Shown piece by piece: positions 29,599 through 40,087 of a DNA stretch of 64,000 nucleotides. The stretch spans positions 558,001-622,000 of the forward strand of contig NZ_CP061294.1 of assembly GCF_018687515.1 (NCBI RefSeq). The letters are read 5' to 3'. The notes beneath the pieces are model-generated. The model ran no database searches, had not been told where the DNA came from, and saw nothing but the letters and a program-made list of their open reading frames with translations. The translations under genes were made by a program, and so were the position numbers. This DNA is from Polynucleobacter sp. MWH-Spelu-300-X4. GTDB lineage: Bacteria > Pseudomonadota > Gammaproteobacteria > Burkholderiales > Burkholderiaceae. The first letter of the stretch is position 1. The number at the start of each line of letters is the position of its first letter.

Positions 29599-30141
29599 AT
29601 GAATAATAAAAGTGACAAAACGATTGAATCCATTGAGTCTAATTTAAGACCGCTACCGCGCTGGATCTTTATGAGCCGTTGGCTCCAGGCACCTCTTTAT
29701 ATTGGCTTGATCATCGCTCAGGGTATTTATGTTGTTCAGTTCTGGAATGAGCTAGTTCACCTCATTCAAATGATGGTGAATAAGGGCGGTACTACTGAAA
29801 CTGAAATCATGCTGATTGTATTGGGGTTGATTGATGTTGTAATGATCTCAAATTTATTGGTAATGGTCATTGTTGGTGGTTGGGAAACTTTTGTCTCTAG
29901 GCTTGAGTTGGAGAATCATCCTGATCAGCCTGAGTGGTTGTCTCACGTCAATGCCGGTGTATTAAAGGTGAAGCTGGCTACAGCTATTATTGGTATCTCA
30001 TCAATTCATCTTCTTAAAACATTTATTAATGCCCCAAGCATGGATGATAAGACCTTGTTATGGCAAACTTTAATCCATTTAACTTTTGTTGTTTCAGCAT
30101 TGGCAATTGCTTATACAGAAAAATTATTGGCTAAGCACTGA
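29599..30141 (+). CDS. UPF0114 / YqhA-family inner membrane protein
   Basis: A 180-residue integral membrane protein of the TIGR00645/UPF0114 family. It has RWIFMSRWLQAPLYIGL, a central LGLIDVVMISNLLVMVIVGG helix pair (seen around residues 75-95) and FVSRLELENHPDQPEWL. Function in the cell is unknown. It is convergent with katG, sharing a strong terminator. Confidence 0.88.
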   Translation: MNNKSDKTIESIESNLRPLPRWIFMSRWLQAPLYIGLIIAQGIYVVQFWNELVHLIQMMVNKGGTTETEIMLIVLGLIDVVMISNLLVMVIVGGWETFVSRLELENHPDQPEWLSHVNAGVLKVKLATAIIGISSIHLLKTFINAPSMDDKTLLWQTLIHLTFVVSALAIAYTEKLLAKH

Positions 30142-30174
30142 CAAATCAATTCTAGATTTATTTTCTTATAAGAT

Positions 30175-30206
30175 AAAAGAGGGGGTATTGCCCCCTCTTT
30201 TTTATC
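30175..30206. terminator. Bidirectional terminator between the yqhA-like gene and katG
   Basis: AAAAGAGGGGG (30175-30185) pairs with CCCCCTCTTTT (30191-30201), loop TATTG. T-runs lie on both strands, so it serves both convergent genes. Confidence 0.92.
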
Positions 30207-30223
30207 ATCACTAGGGTGAAGAG

Positions 30224-32392
<2,169 letters not shown>

Positions 32393-32400
32393 TTATTCAA

Positions 32401-32493
32401 TTATTTTGCTGTCCAGTAGTAAGTACTAAAGATTTGTTCTAGCTGATAGCCTAGAACATTTAATTTTTTTGATAAATAATCTGTGTCATTCAT
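32401..32493 (-). CDS. 30-aa ORF upstream of katG (possible leader peptide)
   Basis: A 30-codon ORF with an excellent ribosome binding site (AAGGAGT, 5-6 bases before ATG), ending 23 bp before katG. The peptide is MNDTDYLSKKLNVLGYQLEQ followed by ten residues containing YYW. Its coding sequence holds an 8-bp inverted repeat (TGTTCTAG/CTAGAACA, 32435-32458). It may be a small protein or a regulatory leader; no family recognised. Confidence 0.5.
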   Translation of the reverse strand: MNDTDYLSKKLNVLGYQLEQIFSTYYWTAK

Positions 32494-32548
32494 GCCAAAC
32501 TCCTTCAATAGTTGGTTTTGGTTTGGTTATCTTCCTTGGTATTTAATT

Positions 32549-32567
32549 ATTAATCAAATTGATTAAT
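32549..32567. promoter_or_regulatory. 19-bp palindrome upstream of the katG leader ORF
   Basis: A TTAATCAA - A - TTGATTAA dyad, extended to 19 bp, between the divergent katG unit and the queuosine transporter. The dyad shape fits a LysR-type site (OxyR would be the natural katG regulator), but it does not match the classical OxyR consensus closely. The region 32494-32701 holds no other gene. Confidence 0.4.
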
Positions 32568-32701
32568 TTAATATTGATTATCTAAATAATCGATATCTAC
32601 ATTACATTTTTGAATTTAATCGTCTCCCGATATAAGGGTTTGAGTTGTTAATACAGCATCATCTATATGCAGAGTTCTTTAAATTGCCTTACATTCCTTA
32701 A

Positions 32702-33400
32702 ATGGTTAAACATAAATACTATGATTTGCTGTTAGCAGCTTTTATCGCAGCTCTGCTTTGTTCCAATTTAATTGGGGCTGGAAAGGTGGCTGTGATTGAT
32801 TTGCCTTACTTAGGTACGGTAAGTTATGGCGCTGGCATCTTATTCTTTCCGATAACTTATTTATTCGGAGATATCTTTACAGAAGTTTACGGTTATAAAT
32901 ATGATCGAAGAGCTGTGTGGGCAGGTTTTTCTGCGCTGGCTTTTGCAGCATTCATGTCTGTAGTTGTTTTATCGCTAAAACCAGATTCTTCATCTTATAT
33001 GAGTCACTATCAAGATGGTCTAGAAACAGTTTTTGGTAATACGTGGCGAATCATTCTTGCTTCTTTGATTGCTTTTTCCTGTGGTAGTTTTGCAAATTCA
33101 TACGTACTCGCAAAGATGAAATTGGCAACGCATGGCCGTTATTTGTGGACTAGAACGATTGGATCAACATTGGTAGGAGAGTTAGTTGATTCATCCATTT
33201 TTTATGTAATCGCTTTTTACGGCATTTGGGCAGTGGATCAGATTATTGCCGTTGCTGTGGCTCAATACTTGCTTAAATCTGGTTGGGAAGTTGTCATGAC
33301 TCCTGTTACCTACAAAATAGTTGCTTGGTTAAAAAAGGTTGAGCATGAAGATTATTTTGATTGGAAAACGAATTTCACGCCTTTTTCAATTAAGTTATAG
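32702..33400 (+). CDS. Queuosine precursor transporter (YhhQ/DUF165)
   Basis: A 232-residue membrane protein of the VUT_1/DUF165 family that imports queuosine precursors. Family marks: FFPITYLFGDIFTEVYGY near the N-terminal third and RTIGSTLVGELVDSSIFY (TM with GE.vDs). Six or more hydrophobic segments. It is divergent from katG. The downstream DUF3833 gene may be co-transcribed. Confidence 0.92.
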   Translation: MVKHKYYDLLLAAFIAALLCSNLIGAGKVAVIDLPYLGTVSYGAGILFFPITYLFGDIFTEVYGYKYDRRAVWAGFSALAFAAFMSVVVLSLKPDSSSYMSHYQDGLETVFGNTWRIILASLIAFSCGSFANSYVLAKMKLATHGRYLWTRTIGSTLVGELVDSSIFYVIAFYGIWAVDQIIAVAVAQYLLKSGWEVVMTPVTYKIVAWLKKVEHEDYFDWKTNFTPFSIKL

Positions 33401-33456
33401 ATATGGTTTTTCAGACTGTATTAGTAACCCTATTAAATAAAATGATTTGGAGCATG

Positions 33457-34005
33457 ATGAAATTCTTTAAAAATGTATTTTTGATGAGCATTGCTTCGTT
33501 AGCCTTAATTAGTTGTTCATCGCCTAAAGTGCAGGATTATTCAGGGCAGCAACCTAAATTAGATTTATCCGAATATTTCAATGGTGTTATTGATGCCCAT
33601 GGTATTTTTACAGATCGATCAGGAAAGCTTGTTAAGCGATTTAAGGTTGTCATGGACGCTAAGTGGCGTGTTGTTGATGGTAAAAAAGTTGGAGTTCTCG
33701 ATGAGTCCTTTACTTATTCTGATGGAGTAAAACAAAAAAGAGTATGGACTTTAACTGAGGTTTCCCCGGGTAAATATTCGGGCGTTGCAGATGATGTAGT
33801 TGGAGCTGCTTTGGGTGAAGTGGGTGGAAATGCGCTTAACTGGACATATACCCTTGCTTTACCTGTAGATGGAACTGTTTATAACGTTCAGTTTGATGAC
33901 TGGATGTATCAGATGGATGAACATGTGATGTTGAATAAAGCCAAGATGAGTAAATTTGGCTTTTACTTGGGGGAGGTGACTTTAGCCTTTTATAAGCGGC
34001 ATTAA
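33457..34005 (+). CDS. DUF3833 lipoprotein
   Basis: A predicted lipoprotein of about 182 residues. The signal sequence ends in the lipobox LISC. The start is ATG 33457 (or 33454) after GGAG; longer in-frame starts upstream would spoil the signal peptide. The body matches the DUF3833 pattern (DLSEYFNGVIDAHGIFTDR; TYTLALPVDGTVYNVQFDDW cited in part). DUF3833 genes usually accompany the Cfa/DUF1365/FAD-oxidase cluster, found here at 37-42 kb. Function unknown. Confidence 0.82.
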   Translation: MKFFKNVFLMSIASLALISCSSPKVQDYSGQQPKLDLSEYFNGVIDAHGIFTDRSGKLVKRFKVVMDAKWRVVDGKKVGVLDESFTYSDGVKQKRVWTLTEVSPGKYSGVADDVVGAALGEVGGNALNWTYTLALPVDGTVYNVQFDDWMYQMDEHVMLNKAKMSKFGFYLGEVTLAFYKRH

Positions 34006-34010
34006 TTCAA

Positions 34011-34520
34011 ATGAAGAAAATAATTAATTTCATTATTTTTCAATTGATTTAGTTTGCATGCATTTATGGGGCTGCAACCAATCATGAATGCTTAGCTATT
34101 GTTCTGGGGTTATTTGGGGTAGCGATAAACATATATCAAGGTCACGAACCAAGAAGAGACTTTGAGTTACTAGTTAAAGGCATCTTGCTCGGTATAGTTG
34201 TTGATACGTTGTTAATTCAGTTGAACCTCATTTCATTTACTACCAATTATTGGAAGGCTATATCTCCTGTATGGATTTGGGTTATTTGGGCTGGCTTCTT
34301 AAGTACAGTTAACCACTCATTAAGTTGGCTTAAAGATAGGTTGGTTTTGGCAGCAATTTTTGGCAGCGTCATGGGACCACTTTCTTATTGGGCGGGTGTC
34401 TCGCTAGGTGCGGGCCACTTTGATTACCCAAATAAATCTTTGCTAGTGATTTCGATTGTTTGGCTTTTTGCTACCCCAATTATTATGAGGGTGAGTCAAG
34501 GGAGATCCTACCCCATTTAG
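34011..34520 (+). pseudogene. DUF2878 membrane protein gene interrupted by an amber codon
   Basis: From ATG 34011 the frame reads MKKIINFIIFQLI, then TAG (34050-34052), then continues open as FACIYGAATNHECLAIVLGL and on to 34520. The family start is normally FQ.xWFAC, so the TAG replaces a tryptophan codon (TGG to TAG, one base). The rest (DTLLIQ, WVIWAGFLSTVNHSL, PLSYWAGVSLGA) is intact DUF2878. It may be a recent nonsense mutation, a sequencing error or a readthrough gene. The remaining ORF from 34185 could be translated only as a truncated form. Confidence 0.8.
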
Positions 34521-34864
34521 TTCTTTTTAATTCTGCTGCTCTTAGATGTTCTTTCATAAAAGTCAATGTGTTTGGTTTTAACCCATTTAATAAATTTAAC
34601 TATTTCCGGATGTACTTTTAAATTTTCTGCAGTATTGAACTGAGCCGCTAATTCAGTTTCAGTAAATAGTGCATGAATTTGCCTGTGACATATTCTATGA
34701 AGGTACTCAGTCACTTTTCCGCCTTTTGATTTGGGTATCAGGTGGTGAGCATCTTTTTGAGAGTTAGGAATAGCCCTCTCACAAAGGGGGCAAATCAAGG
34801 TGTCATTTGCTCTATTTTGGTGCGCCTGCTCGGCAATTATTTTTTTGCGAATTTTTCCAAGCAT
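34517..34864 (-). CDS. HNH endonuclease domain protein
   Basis: A 115-residue protein with CPLCER as the first zinc pair, DAHHLIPKSKGGK as the HNH core and CHRQIHAL as the second half. Such small HNH proteins are often found near this photolyase/SDR cluster, but their role is unknown. Its stop overlaps the end of the DUF2878 pseudogene by 4 bp on the opposite strand. No restriction or toxin partner is adjacent. Confidence 0.82.
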   Translation of the reverse strand: MLGKIRKKIIAEQAHQNRANDTLICPLCERAIPNSQKDAHHLIPKSKGGKVTEYLHRICHRQIHALFTETELAAQFNTAENLKVHPEIVKFIKWVKTKHIDFYERTSKSSRIKKN

Positions 34865-34940
34865 TAAATGATTTTAATAAAGGTAATTTTTAACATTTTT
34901 AGACTACGCTAGTTTAGTAAATAAGTCTTAAACTTGCAGA

Positions 34941-35210
34941 ATGTTAAAAATTAATTTGAATAAACTCTCTGATGCTGATTTATCTCGCATCATTGAAATG
35001 GCTTGGGAGGACAGGACCCCATTTGATGCTATTGAGCACTGTTTTGGAATTTCTGAGCCCCAAGTTATTGAATTGATGCGATATTCATTGAAGCGCCGTT
35101 CATTTGAGTTATGGCGAAAAAGAGTAACTGGCAGATCAACAAAGCACTTGGCTCTTCGAGGAGAGTCTGTGCGTCGAGCCTACTGCCCTACACAATATAA
35201 GCATCCATGA
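34941..35210 (+). CDS. TIGR03643/DUF2805 family protein
   Basis: An 89-residue protein with LSDADLSRIIEMAWEDRTPF, IEHCFGISEPQVIELMR and a basic tail (WRKRVTGRSTKH), the pattern of TIGR03643/DUF2805, likely a helix-turn-helix-like fold. It overlaps the photolyase gene by 4 bp, and genes of this family are typically beside cryptochrome/photolyase and DUF2256 genes. Function unknown. Confidence 0.85.
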   Translation: MLKINLNKLSDADLSRIIEMAWEDRTPFDAIEHCFGISEPQVIELMRYSLKRRSFELWRKRVTGRSTKHLALRGESVRRAYCPTQYKHP

Positions 35211-36742
35211 GTGACGCAAAAAGACTGATTCTGATATTGGGAGATCAGTTAGATCTTCAGGGGGTGGCCTTAAAGGAATTTAACCCATCATCTGATGAGT
35301 TAATCATGATTGAGTCTTCAGAAGAGGCAACTTATGTTTGGTCTCATCAAGCAAAAATTGCAATATTTCTATCTGCGATGAGACATTTTTCTGAGGAATT
35401 AAGATCTCTTCAGTACCCGCTTACTTATATCAAAGAATCACCCCTTTCAATTATTGATATTTTAAAAAATCAATTAATTGAGAAGAAAATTAATTGTCTC
35501 GTTTGTGTGGAGCCTGGTGAGTGGCGCCTTAAAAAAGCTATTGAGCAATTGGTCGAAGAGTTGAAAATTTCTTTAGTAATGTATGAAGATAATCATTTCT
35601 TTTGTACGCATCAAGAATTTCGCGAATGGGCCAGTAATAAAAAAGAACTAAGGCTAGAATATTTTTATCGCCAGATGCGTAAAACCCATCATATTTTGAT
35701 AGATGCTGATGGTGAGCCCGAGGGTGGGCAGTGGAATTTTGATCAAGACAATCGAAAACCCTACCCTAAAAAAGGTCCAGGTATGGTGGATGGGCCTATT
35801 CAATTTCAGCCAGATCAAATTACATTAGATGTTCTTGCTTATGTAAAGAACAATTACAAGGATCATCCAGGGTCATTAGAATATTTCAACTGGCCAGTAA
35901 CTAGAGCTCAAGCATTAGAGGGCTTGCAGTACTTTATAGACTATCGATTAAGAAATTTTGGTGTTTTTCAGGATGCCATGTGGACTAAAACCCCTTTTGG
36001 GTGGCATTCCGTATTGTCTACTTCATTAAACTTGAAACTACTCAATCCTCGCGAAGTTATTAACGCTGTTCTAGGGGCATGGAAAAAATATAGTTTAGAT
36101 TTATCAACGGTAGAAGGGTTTATCCGGCAAATTTTGGGGTGGAGAGAGTTTGTACGAGGTATGTATTACCTAGATATGCCAAAAATGGCAGAGGATAACT
36201 ACTACAGCCACACTAGAGCATTGCCGAAATGGTATTGGGATGGGCATACTCAGATGGCTTGCATGCGTGATGCGATTGGTCAAACCTTGAAATATGGTTA
36301 TGCTCATCACATTCAACGTTTGATGATTACAGGTAATTTTGCCTTGTTGGCGGAAATCTTACCTTCTGAAGTATGCGATTGGTATTTGGCAATTTATGTC
36401 GATGCTATAGAGTGGGTTGAGCTACCAAATACAGCAGGAATGGCCTTGTTTGCTAATGGTGGTCGATTCACTAGTAAGCCCTATATTGCAAGTGGTGCAT
36501 ATGTAAAGCGGATGAGTAATTATTGTGATACTTGCCCATATAAACCAGATGTCAGGTACGGCGAGAATGCTTGCCCTATAACCACTTTATATTGGAATTT
36601 TTTAATTAAACACCGCGCACAACTGGAAGCTAATCCCCGCAGTAGATTAATGACAGCGAATTTATCAAGAATTAGTGTCGAAGATCAGCGTGCTATAGCA
36701 TCTCATGCACATAAAATTTTAGATAATTTAAATGAGATTTAA
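35207..36742 (+). CDS. Iron-sulfur cryptochrome/photolyase (DPRP family, PhrB/CryB-like)
   Basis: A 511-residue flavoprotein of the deoxyribodipyrimidine photolyase-related family. It has the N-terminal LILGDQLD and the C-terminal GRFTSKPYIASGAYVKRMS region. Cysteines expected to bind the [4Fe-4S] cluster are seen in QMACMRDAIG, YCDTCPYKP and ENACPI. PhrB members repair (6-4) photoproducts; CryB members signal. Which applies here is open. It is coupled to DUF2805 and followed 9 bp later by DUF2256. Confidence 0.9.
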   Translation: MSDAKRLILILGDQLDLQGVALKEFNPSSDELIMIESSEEATYVWSHQAKIAIFLSAMRHFSEELRSLQYPLTYIKESPLSIIDILKNQLIEKKINCLVCVEPGEWRLKKAIEQLVEELKISLVMYEDNHFFCTHQEFREWASNKKELRLEYFYRQMRKTHHILIDADGEPEGGQWNFDQDNRKPYPKKGPGMVDGPIQFQPDQITLDVLAYVKNNYKDHPGSLEYFNWPVTRAQALEGLQYFIDYRLRNFGVFQDAMWTKTPFGWHSVLSTSLNLKLLNPREVINAVLGAWKKYSLDLSTVEGFIRQILGWREFVRGMYYLDMPKMAEDNYYSHTRALPKWYWDGHTQMACMRDAIGQTLKYGYAHHIQRLMITGNFALLAEILPSEVCDWYLAIYVDAIEWVELPNTAGMALFANGGRFTSKPYIASGAYVKRMSNYCDTCPYKPDVRYGENACPITTLYWNFLIKHRAQLEANPRSRLMTANLSRISVEDQRAIASHAHKILDNLNEI

Positions 36743-36751
36743 AGTTGGCTT

Positions 36752-36907
36752 ATGAAGCAAGAGCATAAAGGAAATAAAAGTTATTTACCCTCCAAGTTAT
36801 GTGTGGCTTGCCATAAAGAAATGACTTGGAGAAAGTCCTGGGAAAAAAATTGGGAATCTATTAAGTATTGTTCAGAGGCTTGTAGGCGAAAAAGCAAAAT
36901 AAGCTGA
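36752..36907 (+). CDS. DUF2256 zinc-finger-like protein (51 aa)
   Basis: A 51-codon ORF 9 bp after the photolyase gene. The Cys pairs CVAC (residues 17-20) and CSEAC (40-44) flank MTWRKSWEKNWE, the DUF2256 pattern of a small zinc-binding protein. DUF2256 is routinely a neighbour of this cryptochrome family, so the trio DUF2805-photolyase-DUF2256 is probably one transcript. Function unknown. Confidence 0.82.
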   Translation: MKQEHKGNKSYLPSKLCVACHKEMTWRKSWEKNWESIKYCSEACRRKSKIS

Positions 36908-36940
36908 TTTCAATTGAGCTGATCAATCAGTGTTAATGCT

Positions 36941-37636
36941 TTACCAGGGCAACTTTTCGCCTTGATAGGAGAGGAAGGTACCCGTATCTTCCTTCTCAAT
37001 ATTTTTAATGACCTGAAACATATCTTTAACCGCAGCATCCGGGGTTCGCCCGATTTGCTCGCCTCTAAAAGGTTTGGATAGTTTGGAATTAACAGTTCCG
37101 GGATGAAGTGCAATCAATGCTGTATTGGGTTGAGTTCTTGCTAATTCAATAGCAGCAGTTTTGATTAACATGTTTAAGGCTGCCTTTGATGCCCGGTAGC
37201 TATACCAGCCACCTAATCGATTATCTTCAATGCTACCAACTTTAGCGGATAGAGTGATCATCAGGCTGTTTTTAGGATCAAGTAATTTTGAAAAATGACG
37301 AATCGTTAGTGCTGGACCAATGGAGTTAATGTTCATTAACTCCATCATATAGATAGGGTCGAGATCATCCAGTTTCTTTTCTGGCATGAATTGATTGGTA
37401 TGTAAGGCGCCAATTGTATTAATGATCAGTTGAAAAGGGCCTTCAGAGATGAGTGCTTTGGCGGCTAACTCGATTGAACTGGGTTCAAGATAGTTAATCG
37501 CGATTGTTGAGTGACGGTGTATGCCAATAACTTCCTGACAAGATGCATGATTTGATAGTAACTCTAAAAATGAGTGTCCGATGGCCCCTGATGAGCCTAT
37601 AACTAATGCTTTGAAGGGGTTAGGGAGTAATGGCAT
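36941..37636 (-). CDS. Short-chain dehydrogenase/reductase (231 aa)
   Basis: An SDR with the cofactor loop GSSGAIGHS near the N-terminus and the active-site YRASK in WYSYRASKAALNML. It is of the CsgA/C-factor-like subgroup (LNMLIKTAAIELART; LHPGTVNSKLSKPF). It is the last gene of the minus-strand lipid-modification operon that begins at 42264. Substrate unknown. Confidence 0.88.
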   Translation of the reverse strand: MPLLPNPFKALVIGSSGAIGHSFLELLSNHASCQEVIGIHRHSTIAINYLEPSSIELAAKALISEGPFQLIINTIGALHTNQFMPEKKLDDLDPIYMMELMNINSIGPALTIRHFSKLLDPKNSLMITLSAKVGSIEDNRLGGWYSYRASKAALNMLIKTAAIELARTQPNTALIALHPGTVNSKLSKPFRGEQIGRTPDAAVKDMFQVIKNIEKEDTGTFLSYQGEKLPW

Positions 37637-37668
37637 AAGTAATTTGACCGTTATTGAAATTAATTTTC

Positions 37669-38100
37669 TTAAGCTTGCTTTTTAAGAAAACGCATCAAAT
37701 GACCTAAAACAGGTAACTTTTCATAGATACCTTCAGAAGGATCCCAGTAGTCAATATGGGATGTAATGAGCCCTAGTTCATTAAACGTTAACCAGCTTAC
37801 TCCCTTTAAGCTTTGAGGGGCCGTATTCCACCGTTTAAATTGAAAGTTAAACTCCCAAAAGATGGATGCTTCTGAGCTATTGTGGATTGTTGATAGGACT
37901 TTAAATGATGGGCTATTCAGTTGGTCAAACATTTTCCTGAAAACATGAGCAATAGCTTCTTTGCCCGAAACTGTTTGGAAAGGATCTTTAAAAATAGCAT
38001 CGATTGAATAGTGTGCCATTAGTTGGTCTATACGATTTATTTCAATATGTTCATATTCATATTGAAGTGATTTGAGCTTTTGCAAAAGTAAATCGGACAT
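37669..38100 (-). CDS. NTF2/SnoaL-like protein (143 aa)
   Basis: Predicted NTF2-fold protein with LMAHYSIDAIFKDPFQTV and a central WEFNFQFKRW strand, the pattern of the nuclear-transport-factor-2-like proteins found with Cfa/DUF1365 clusters. It lies between two SDR genes (12 bp before, 32 bp after). It is likely an accessory or substrate-binding enzyme of the cluster; activity unknown. Confidence 0.8.
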   Translation of the reverse strand: MSDLLLQKLKSLQYEYEHIEINRIDQLMAHYSIDAIFKDPFQTVSGKEAIAHVFRKMFDQLNSPSFKVLSTIHNSSEASIFWEFNFQFKRWNTAPQSLKGVSWLTFNELGLITSHIDYWDPSEGIYEKLPVLGHLMRFLKKQA

Positions 38101-38112
38101 ATTGACAGCGCC

Positions 38113-38910
38113 TTATATCTTGATGAATTTTTTTAGAATCCAAAAGTAGAGGGAGTAAGGAATAATTCTTAAAAATTTCATGAAATAGGTAAATTTCTTA
38201 GGGAAGTGAATATCAAATTCACCTCGCTGAAGCCCTTTAATAATTTCTGTGGCAGCAACTTCTGAGGTAATAAGTGCTGGCATTTTGAAGTCATTTATAG
38301 CTGTAGCTGGTGTTTCTACAAAACCAGGTGAAATTAAATGAACGCTAATACCTTTGGGTTTTAGGTCATAGTAAAGCGATTCAGTAAAGTTAATTAGAGC
38401 TGCTTTAGTGGGGCCATAGCTAAGAGCATTAGGTAAGCCACTGTAACCAGCAACGCTAGCTGTGATGGCAATATGCCCGTTCTGTTGGGTGATTATATGA
38501 GGAATAGCTTGGGCAATGACTCTCATGACGCCAAGCAAATTAGTATTGACAGTTTTAAATGCCTTTGAGAATTCAAATTGATCTGCTCGCATGGGCTCAT
38601 AAATGCCAGATAACAGCAGCAATAGGTCAATCTTGGGGCTGTGGTTGAAGGCCAGATGGCATGCTGCAAGAACCGATTGATCATCCGTGACATCTATTGG
38701 GATGATGTGTGGCTTAGCTTTATTAATATGTAATTGTTGGCAGGTAAGTACAACTTTTTCTAGAGATTCTGAACATCTAGAAGAGATGATTAGGTTGGCG
38801 CCGAGCGCACTAAGTTTTTTGGCGCAAGCTTCTCCAATTCCTGATGAGGCTCCGATAATCCAAACATTTTTATTTTGAAAGTCTTTAAGACTCTGATCAA
38901 ATTTCTTCAT
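38113..38910 (-). CDS. Short-chain dehydrogenase/reductase (265 aa)
   Basis: An SDR with WIIGASSGIGEACAKKL at the N-terminus and YGPTK as the active-site Tyr/Lys. The C-terminus is hydrophobic and basic (FMKFLRIIPYSLYFWILKKF), suggesting membrane attachment. Its start overlaps the end of the cfa-like gene by 14 bp. It belongs to the same operon and probably acts on a lipid substrate. Confidence 0.88.
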   Translation of the reverse strand: MKKFDQSLKDFQNKNVWIIGASSGIGEACAKKLSALGANLIISSRCSESLEKVVLTCQQLHINKAKPHIIPIDVTDDQSVLAACHLAFNHSPKIDLLLLLSGIYEPMRADQFEFSKAFKTVNTNLLGVMRVIAQAIPHIITQQNGHIAITASVAGYSGLPNALSYGPTKAALINFTESLYYDLKPKGISVHLISPGFVETPATAINDFKMPALITSEVAATEIIKGLQRGEFDIHFPKKFTYFMKFLRIIPYSLYFWILKKFIKI

Positions 38911-40084
38911 GAGGCTTTTCCAACGTAAATTGAATCACGTCAATATTTTTCTCTGCAAATCCTGCTGCGCAGTACATTAAATAAAAATTCCACAATCGAA
39001 TGAATTCATCTTTAAAACCCAGTTGGTGAATTTTATGCAGTTGAGCATTAAATGACTTGCTCCATATTCTTAAGGTTTCCGCATAGTCTTCCCCGAATGC
39101 ATATTGGTTGACTAATTGCAATCCGGCACGTTTTGCATGATCTTTGAATACGTTTGCAGATGGCAGCATGCCACCAGGGAAAATATACTGTTGAATAAAA
39201 TCAGTCTCATTTCGATATTTTTCAAATAGCTGATCATCAATCACGATGGTTTGAATAACAGCTCGCTTTCCGGGTTTTAAGCAGCGATATAAGGTATCAA
39301 AGTAGTCCGGCCAATAAGCCTCTCCAACAGCCTCAAACATTTCAATGGAGGCAATTCCATCGTATTGTTCCATGCTATCCCTGTAGTCCATAAACAGCAC
39401 TTCCGCATTCGTGGTGCTGGAGAATTTGGTTTCAATATATTTCTTTTGTTCGTGAGAGAGGGTTAGGCCAGTTATTTTTAGACCTTGATTGAGGCTGGCA
39501 TCCATAAAACCTCCCCAGCCACAACCGATTTCTAATACTTTTTCATTGGGAGAGCATTTGAGTTCCCCCAAAATCTTCTGAATTTTTGCAGATTGAGCTG
39601 ATTCGAGGCTTTGAGAAAAATTTCCTTCAAATAATGCGCTTGAGTACATCATGCTGGGATCGAGCCACAATTTATAAAATTCATTACCTAAGTCGTAATG
39701 CGCATGGATATTTTTTTTACTTCCTGAGCGAGTATTTTTATGGAAAAAATGTTTTATTCGATAAAAAATAGAACCTAAAAAAGATCCATAGATCAAATTC
39801 TCTAGAGTTTTTCTATTTATTAATATAAGTCTAATAAGACCTTCTAAATTATTGGTTTCCCAAAGTCCTTGTATATAAGACTCTGCAAAGCCAATATCCC
39901 CGCGTGAAATGATTAACTTTAAGACTTTCCAGTCATTGATAGTTAATTCAATAGCTTTTCCATTGGGGTAATTATCGAGGTTTCCAAAAATTTCTTGATG
40001 CTGATTAGGTAGGGTGAGGTGTAATTGCCCCCCTTGTATTTTTGATAGATGCTGGAATATTTTTTTAGTATGTTTATGCAGCAT
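38897..40084 (-). CDS. Cyclopropane-fatty-acyl-phospholipid synthase-like methyltransferase
   Basis: A 395-residue SAM-dependent enzyme. An N-terminal lipid-binding domain is followed by the Cfa core: HAHYDLGNEFYKLWLDPSMM, the SAM loop VLEIGCGWGG (residues 183-192) and GLTLSHEQ. It modifies unsaturated acyl chains in membrane phospholipids. In this gene context (FAD oxidase, DUF1365, DUF2878, DUF3833) the product may differ from simple cyclopropane lipids. It follows DUF1365 by 3 bp. Confidence 0.88.
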   Translation of the reverse strand: MLHKHTKKIFQHLSKIQGGQLHLTLPNQHQEIFGNLDNYPNGKAIELTINDWKVLKLIISRGDIGFAESYIQGLWETNNLEGLIRLILINRKTLENLIYGSFLGSIFYRIKHFFHKNTRSGSKKNIHAHYDLGNEFYKLWLDPSMMYSSALFEGNFSQSLESAQSAKIQKILGELKCSPNEKVLEIGCGWGGFMDASLNQGLKITGLTLSHEQKKYIETKFSSTTNAEVLFMDYRDSMEQYDGIASIEMFEAVGEAYWPDYFDTLYRCLKPGKRAVIQTIVIDDQLFEKYRNETDFIQQYIFPGGMLPSANVFKDHAKRAGLQLVNQYAFGEDYAETLRIWSKSFNAQLHKIHQLGFKDEFIRLWNFYLMYCAAGFAEKNIDVIQFTLEKPHEEI

Positions 40085-40087
40085 AAG

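Noticed and set aside
34185..34520. Intact 111-aa gene starting at TTG 34185
   Set aside because: The upstream frame carries family sequence through an amber codon, so this is the tail of a broken longer gene.
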